Below, piece after piece: positions 30,882-34,594 of a stretch of DNA of 34,594 bases. Each line of letters opens with the position of its first letter. Positions within the stretch are counted from its first letter, which is position 1. The notes beneath the pieces are model-generated. The model was not told the DNA's origin. It ran no database searches and saw only the letters and a list, made by a program, of their open reading frames with translations. The DNA lies in the NCBI GenBank assembly GCA_001789695.1, contig MGAI01000057.1, positions 29,079-63,672 on the forward strand, written 5' to 3'. The translations under genes were made by a program, and so were the position numbers. The stretch comes from Candidatus Roizmanbacteria bacterium RIFCSPLOWO2_01_FULL_37_16 (GTDB lineage Bacteria > Patescibacteriota > Microgenomatia > UBA1406 > GWC2-37-13).

Positions 30882-32044
30882 AATTTCTTTTTTATTTGAG
30901 TTTTTCTCTTTTATCCTTAGGACAGCTGACAAGAATTTCCTTTTTTGGACAGCAGATAAATATTTATCTATATGAGATATTGGCCATATTTATCTTATTG
31001 AACTTTTTAATTAAATATGGTTTAGGCCCACTTAGCGAATACTTTAAAAAATTTAAATTTGTTTATTTTTTGTTCTTATATTTACCTTTTTCCTTTTTGC
31101 TTCTTTTTGGGGATTTTAAAGCTTTAGAAAATTTTATTTCGTTGCTGTACTACTTAAGACTGGTTTTGTATTTTCTATATTTTTTTTACCTCACCTATCA
31201 CTTGAAAAAACAACTTGATTTTAAAAACGTACTACTTAGGTCATTAAACATTTTTATTTTTCTAACCATAATCTCTTCCCTGGCGCAGTACTTTTGGTAC
31301 CCGGAGTTAAGAAATCTTTTGTATGCTGGCTGGGATCCGCATCTTTATAGGTTATTTGGCACATTTTTAGACACTTCGGTTGCCGGAGCTGTGTACGGCA
31401 TAATTTTATTAACGCTTTTTTTAAAAGGCAGCGAGTTTATAAAAACCAAATGGTTATTTATTGGTTTGTTGGTCATTTACTTCCTTTTTACCGTCTTTAC
31501 CTACTCAAGAAGCTTATACCTCACGCTTTTCCTGCTTGGCCTTTTATATGCGGCTACGAAAAAACGCTTGAGAGAGTTTATAATTTTCGCGGTTATATTT
31601 TTAATACTTCTTATAGTGGCGCCAAAACCGTTTGGCGAAGGTGTAAACCTAATGCGCACATTTTCAATTGAGTCTCGTTTAGACGATTACAAAACCGCTA
31701 TAAATATTTGGCAGAAGAGACCTTTTTTTGGCTATGGCTACAATAGAATCCGCTATGTAAAACGGCAGATGAACATCAGCGATGAAGTGGGATCAGATAT
31801 TACCCATTCTGGAGCATCTTTTCATTCAAGCTTTTTAGTAATACTGGTTAGTGGAGGAATTATTGGCTTGATATTATTTATCGGTGTTTTATATCAGTTG
31901 TATAATTTGAGTGAGATGAGCAAGTATTTGCTGCTTTTTCTTGGACTGCTTTCCCTGACAGACAATATTTTTCTTCACCCGTTTATTCTTTTTTTGTTTT
32001 TGAATTCGGTTACATTAGCAAAACTCACTCCTTCTCGTAAATAA
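30878..32044 (+). CDS. O-antigen polymerase/ligase-like membrane protein
   Basis: 388 residues with about ten to twelve membrane helices. It has a large periplasmic loop near residues 255-315 containing RPFFGYGYNRIRYV, and then THSGASFHSSFLVILVSGGIIGLILF, the pattern of the Wzy/WaaL ligase domain. Such enzymes polymerise lipid-linked repeat units or transfer glycan to an acceptor outside the membrane. Patescibacteria with a single membrane lack lipid A-core, so polymerisation or transfer to wall or protein is more likely than classical LPS ligation. It overlaps the preceding GT2 by four bases and, convergently, the Ig-like gene by 20 bases. Confidence 0.75.
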   Translation: MKFLFYLSFSLLSLGQLTRISFFGQQINIYLYEILAIFILLNFLIKYGLGPLSEYFKKFKFVYFLFLYLPFSFLLLFGDFKALENFISLLYYLRLVLYFLYFFYLTYHLKKQLDFKNVLLRSLNIFIFLTIISSLAQYFWYPELRNLLYAGWDPHLYRLFGTFLDTSVAGAVYGIILLTLFLKGSEFIKTKWLFIGLLVIYFLFTVFTYSRSLYLTLFLLGLLYAATKKRLREFIIFAVIFLILLIVAPKPFGEGVNLMRTFSIESRLDDYKTAINIWQKRPFFGYGYNRIRYVKRQMNISDEVGSDITHSGASFHSSFLVILVSGGIIGLILFIGVLYQLYNLSEMSKYLLLFLGLLSLTDNIFLHPFILFLFLNSVTLAKLTPSRK

Positions 32045-32732
32045 CGGTGAGTGTTTTTTCCTCTGAATTACCGGCTACATCTTGGGCTTTGATAAATATT
32101 TTGTTCTCTCCCTCGTTAAGCTTGACTGTGGTTTGAAATGTGCCTTGCGCATCGACTACTACTGGAAGATCATTGACTTTTATATACGTTTCTTTATCTG
32201 TTAGGCCTTTTATTTCCAGTTCTTGTTTAACGGTTTTTAGACCGTCTTGCGGTTCGGAAACCTCAAGCCTGGGCTTTTCGCTTTTATAAAAAACTGTGTA
32301 GACTTTGGATTTTTTTTCTTCATTTTCTTCTTTAGACTTGCCGATGATGTATACCTCGTTTTCACCTATGGCTAAGTCTCCGATCTCCTCGCTAAAGTTA
32401 TCAGAGGTTAAGAGAGAAGTTTCTTTTACCAAATCGCCGTTTAGATAGAATTCAATTTGGTTAAAATTAACTACTCCTCCTTCAACTATAATTCTTGAGC
32501 TATTGGTCGCCGTGGGAATATTGACGATATCCACATCACCGATGAAATTTTGATTTTTATTTAAAAGTGGAGATTGTGATTTTTCAGACAACTTGGCAAC
32601 AAAGACAGATGTATTTAATAGAATTTTTAAGCCAACAGTAAAAATAAGGATTACAACTGCAACAAGGACTAAAATGACAATTATAATTTTGGTCGTGAAT
32701 TGTTTTTTTTGTTGTTCAGCCAGTCGGGACAT
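32025..32732 (-). CDS. Membrane-anchored protein with Ig-like (glucodextranase B-type) domains
   Basis: 235 residues, N-in. Basic head, one transmembrane helix (about 15-38, KIIIVILVLVAVVILIFTVGL), then two beta-sandwich repeats of about 85 residues. The first is roughly 65-145 (IIVEGGVVNFNQIEFYLNGDLV...) and the second roughly 150-235 (PRLEVSEPQDGLKTV..., KVNDLPVVVDAQGTFQTTVKLNEGENKIFIKAQDVAGN). The second fits the glucodextranase-B-like fold well. The protein probably displays these domains outside the cell for adhesion or wall contact; no enzyme motif is present. Its start is preceded within 17 bases by the branched repeat at 32749. Confidence 0.8.
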   Translation of the reverse strand: MSRLAEQQKKQFTTKIIIVILVLVAVVILIFTVGLKILLNTSVFVAKLSEKSQSPLLNKNQNFIGDVDIVNIPTATNSSRIIVEGGVVNFNQIEFYLNGDLVKETSLLTSDNFSEEIGDLAIGENEVYIIGKSKEENEEKKSKVYTVFYKSEKPRLEVSEPQDGLKTVKQELEIKGLTDKETYIKVNDLPVVVDAQGTFQTTVKLNEGENKIFIKAQDVAGNSEEKTLTVIYEKE

Positions 32733-32748
32733 AGATTGTGTGGATAGA

Positions 32749-32879
32749 CCGCCTAATCTTACCTCAAGACTTAACTCTTCGCCGAGTCAAACTCGGCTGG
32801 AGCAATTCGCTCGACGTCTTGAGGAGCGATTTATGGCGGACATAAGAATCTGTAAGCTTATACTTCGCTAACAGATTCT
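32749..32879. repeat. Branched multi-hairpin element next to tRNA-Thr
   Basis: Outer stem CCGCC (32749-32753) with GGCGG (32835-32839). Next stem CCTCAAGAC (32762-32770) with GTCTTGAGG (32816-32824). Two internal hairpins are GCCGAGT/ACTCGGC (32781-32797, loop CAA) and GAGC/GCTC (32800-32812). A separate hairpin AGAATCTGT/ACAGATTCT follows (32845-32879), ending 4 bases from the tRNA 3' end. It makes a multi-branch junction and is not protein coding. Confidence 0.85.
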
Positions 32880-32883
32880 AATG

Positions 32884-32956
32884 AGCCGATGGTCGGAATC
32901 GAACCGACGACCTACTGTTTACGATACAGCCGCTCTGCCAGCTGAGCTACATCGGC
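32884..32956 (-). tRNA. tRNA-Thr (anticodon CGT)
   Basis: Acceptor GCCGATG/CATCGGC, D-stem GCTC/GAGC, anticodon arm GCTGT/ACAGT around loop ATCGTAA (anticodon CGT), T-arm GTCGG/CCGAC with loop TTCGATT. The discriminator is T. CCA is not encoded. Confidence 0.92.
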
Positions 32957-33050
32957 AAATTTTATAGCCTTATTTTAACACATTTATTATGGGAAGATTT
33001 TACAAAATTCGTGCCTGTGCACCCTGCGGGTGGAACTCTGTGGGCGGAAG

Positions 33051-33326
33051 TTATTGTTCTGCTTGTAGAAGCAAGTCTTTGTATTTTAAAGAGCGGCGGT
33101 CTTGGTAGGTGACGACTTTGGCAATTCCCTTTTTGACAAGTAACCAATTGACCATTCTTTGACCGTTGTTACAACCTAATTGTGAAGTACAGTTTTCCCA
33201 AACGTAAGCCAGAATCCTTCCGAATTTATCATCTTGATAATAATCATATTCTAAAAAAGACAAGTTAGTGCATTGTAGCTGGCAGAAACCATGGGCGGCA
33301 CTTTGTGCCGCCCCGACAAGTCGCAA
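33051..33326 (-). pseudogene. Truncated staphylococcal-nuclease-like remnant
   Basis: 91 codons. Residues about 24-91 (FLEYDYYQDDKFGRILAYVW..., NGQRMVNWLLVKKGIAKVV, KYKDLLLQAEQ) match the C-terminal half of SNase/thermonuclease: the D.xGRxLAYVW strand, the VN..LV..G.A.V helix and Y...L..AE. The N-terminal half with the catalytic Arg and Ca-binding Asp is missing, and the final helix is cut short. The first 20 codons read through a perfect hairpin (33293-33313), and tRNA-Gly begins 6 bases upstream. It is probably a broken gene, although a short product cannot be excluded. The rest of the tRNA-Thr to tRNA-Gly interval holds only a small CACCC/GGGTG hairpin (33020-33032). Confidence 0.65.
33293..33313. 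repeat. Perfect GC-rich hairpin in the nuclease remnant
   Basis: GGGCGGCAC, loop TTT, GTGCCGCCC: a 9-bp stem of composition unlike the AT-rich surroundings. It replaces the missing N-terminal half of the nuclease. Confidence 0.85.
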
Positions 33327-33331
33327 AAGGG

Positions 33332-33403
33332 AGCGGGCGGCCGGATTTGAACCGGTGACCTTCTCCTTGGGAAGGAGACATTCTACCGCTGAACTACGCC
33401 CGC
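33332..33403 (-). tRNA. tRNA-Gly (anticodon CCC)
   Basis: Acceptor GCGGGCG/CGCCCGC, anticodon stem TCTCC/GGAGA around TTCCCAA (anticodon CCC), T-loop TTCAAAT. The outermost T-stem pair is a mismatch (A opposite C). The discriminator is T. CCA is not encoded. Confidence 0.9.
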
Positions 33404-33510
33404 AAATTTACGGGATAAAGTCCGGTGGCATTTTACTATTGAACTAATCTCGCTTGCTCGAGTTTGGGAACTTCAACTTCTTATTAATATTCTAACAGCG
33501 TGAGATTTAA

Positions 33511-34452
33511 TTATCTAACCTCGGTCATTGCTTTAAGTGAACCAACGCCTTCAAGTGAGGTAAGTAGGGCAGCATAGCCTGGATTAATTTTATTATAGTC
33601 TGAGTCTATAGGTAAAGACAGAATAATTAAAGCCAGCTCGTCAAGTGTGATTTGAAATTTACCCGGCTCGATGGGATTTTGGGTAAGCTCCAGATTCATT
33701 TTAGCCAAGAGATCATACATTTTCGCTAATTTTAAAGTTAGAAATACGATTTTATATACCATGCCAAGATTATATTTTTGGTAGATTTTACCGAAATCAA
33801 CCTTAGATGTTGGAATCATAGACATGAACAAAAATGCCAATTTGTCATGCTCTTGGGTTCGATTTAAGGCCAAGAGATATTCAACTGCTTTGACTTCTGC
33901 TTGGGATAACTCTAGACTCTGGCGTCGGCCGGCTTGGGGGGCTATACCGGCTATTCCGCCTTGACTAGTTGCCCGATTCACCAATCTGGCATAATGGCGA
34001 GCACCTTCGCCTTTTTCTGGGGATCTTCCCAGTTTTGCTTCAATCAGAAGTCTATTTTCCTCTCTCATAACATCATCGTTGACAACAGGCAAGATAGTGA
34101 CTGCGGTAATACGAGAAAGCAGATCTACGGATATTTGATTTTCAAAATATTGATGAAGAGAAATCGGTAGGACAATAGGTCGTCTTGTCAATCCCGCAAT
34201 ATATTGAGCAGGCCGAACAGCTAGTTCCGGTCCCTCTCGCTTGGAAAAATGTGTACCAAGAATCCATAATTTATAACCATTACGTAATAAGTCTGAAGCT
34301 TGCTGTAGAGAATAATCGACATTGTAAACCTCAGCAGGAGCGATAGGCAAAGTATTTAATAATCCCACGACTAATCTACGTGCCAGCGCATTAGGCAGTG
34401 ACGGCTGTCTTAATTTGGGTTTGGGAAAGAGGCTAAATTTCTCTTTCGGCAT
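33511..34452 (-). CDS. Putative lysophospholipid-type acyltransferase
   Basis: 313 residues from the ATG at 34452. An in-frame ATG at 34482 lies upstream of the promoter and is rejected. Residues 62-76 (LWILGTHFSKREGPE) contain an H-x4-E that resembles acyltransferase motif I (H-x4-D/E). GGIAGIAPQAGRRQS (about 165-179) resembles motif III (the FPEGTRS block), with RPIVLPIS between them as expected for motif II. The C-terminal 130 residues are helical and not recognised. If correct it would act on glycerophospholipids or another acyl acceptor at the membrane. Motif I keeps the His, but motif III lacks the usual Glu, so the call is tentative. Confidence 0.45.
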   Translation of the reverse strand: MPKEKFSLFPKPKLRQPSLPNALARRLVVGLLNTLPIAPAEVYNVDYSLQQASDLLRNGYKLWILGTHFSKREGPELAVRPAQYIAGLTRRPIVLPISLHQYFENQISVDLLSRITAVTILPVVNDDVMREENRLLIEAKLGRSPEKGEGARHYARLVNRATSQGGIAGIAPQAGRRQSLELSQAEVKAVEYLLALNRTQEHDKLAFLFMSMIPTSKVDFGKIYQKYNLGMVYKIVFLTLKLAKMYDLLAKMNLELTQNPIEPGKFQITLDELALIILSLPIDSDYNKINPGYAALLTSLEGVGSLKAMTEVR

Positions 34453-34462
34453 AGCAACGCGA

Positions 34463-34468
34463 ATTATA
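34463..34468 (-). promoter_or_regulatory. -10 box that fixes the start of the 33511 gene
   Basis: TATAAT on the minus strand, 10 bases before the ATG at 34452 and downstream of the alternative ATG at 34482. Confidence 0.65.
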
Positions 34469-34501
34469 CAAAAAAAGAGCAAAAGAAGATTGAGTGAGTA
34501 T

Positions 34502-34594
34502 TTATCTTGGGATGATTAGAGTTTTTCCCACTTCTAGATTGTCGGGATCATTGATATTATTGGCAGTGGCAATTTTTTTCCAGGCATAGCTGTC
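34502..34594 (-). CDS. C-terminal end of a LysM-domain protein (partial)
   Basis: The last 30 codons of a gene entering from the right edge. They read DSYAWKKIATANNINDPDNL and EVGKTLIIPR, then TAA. This matches the second half of a LysM domain (D.Y..IA..N.I.DP..L..G..L.IP), which binds peptidoglycan. The stop is 49 bases ahead of the acyltransferase-like start, so the two may be transcribed in series. The rest of the protein cannot be seen. Confidence 0.8.
   Translation of the reverse strand, partial: DSYAWKKIATANNINDPDNLEVGKTLIIPR

Noticed and set aside
30878-32044. Classical LPS O-antigen ligase
   Set aside because: The ligase-like loop is present, but nothing in the window indicates lipid A-core synthesis, so only a general polymerase/ligase-like call is made.
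32962-33147. Minus-strand frame overlapping the nuclease remnant
   Set aside because: It runs in a different frame through repeat sequence and has no homology signal; the 33051-33326 frame carries the nuclease motifs.
34453-34482. Upstream start of the acyltransferase-like gene
   Set aside because: A TATAAT lies between this ATG and the one at 34452, so the upstream codons would not be transcribed from it.
1-34594. Recoded TGA (Gly) genetic code as in Gracilibacteria
   Set aside because: ileS, the 30036 GT2 and other genes end at TGA with correct length, and no conserved Gly position is read from TGA.

Overview
The window looks like part of a Patescibacteria (Candidate Phyla Radiation) chromosome, most likely a Microgenomates-type lineage. 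This is inferred from the low GC, compact gene order, short divergent dcw proteins, many short uncharacterised membrane proteins and palindromic or short-period repeats inside coding sequence. TGA works as a stop (ileS and several other genes end in it), so the recoded Gracilibacteria/Absconditabacteria code is not used. No rRNA, CRISPR array or recognisable transposase is present.

Layout. 1-5564 (minus): cell-division and wall cluster in transcription order ftsW-murG-ftsQ-ftsA-ftsZ (ftsZ runs off the left edge), with no murC/murB/murD between murG and ftsQ. 5599-12600: divergent ileS, a second SEDS gene (rodA-type), ribosomal proteins L21 and L27, an HTH gene of the ParB/KorB type, signal peptidase I (minus), and tRNA-Val(CAC) four bases ahead of a membrane-protein gene. 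12639-18640: an island of orphan genes on both strands. It contains a dispersed segmental duplication (about 15943-16672 and 17890-18640) carrying two copies of an unknown gene, the second broken by a one-base frameshift, plus a degraded 3' fragment of the lipase gene. 18731-19237: a 507-bp cassette in which one TrpR-like HTH gene fills the space between two identical 26-bp perfect palindromes. 19271-24816: a secreted beta-propeller/lipase fusion, a methyltransferase, a small orphan and a coiled-coil phosphodiester glycosidase. 24867-32732: surface-polysaccharide locus of four glycosyltransferase genes, a glycosyltransferase-flippase fusion, an O-antigen polymerase/ligase-like protein and a membrane-anchored Ig-like protein. 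32749-34594: a multi-hairpin element, tRNA-Thr(CGT), a truncated nuclease remnant, tRNA-Gly(CCC), a possible acyltransferase and the end of a LysM protein.

Three window-wide patterns stand out. (1) At least a dozen genes on both strands have a -10 hexamer (often extended TGnTATAAT) only 6-10 bases before the start codon, which predicts leaderless mRNAs; this fixes several start sites. (2) Conserved proteins carry in-frame DNA-level insertions of two kinds, multi-hairpin palindromes and tandem arrays with a 7-nt period. (3) The palindrome-bounded TrpR-like cassette looks like an autoregulated, possibly mobile, minimal unit. Genes cooperate mainly in envelope growth (SEDS/MurG/Fts), protein export (LepB) and surface glycan synthesis. 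Function of the orphan island is unknown.
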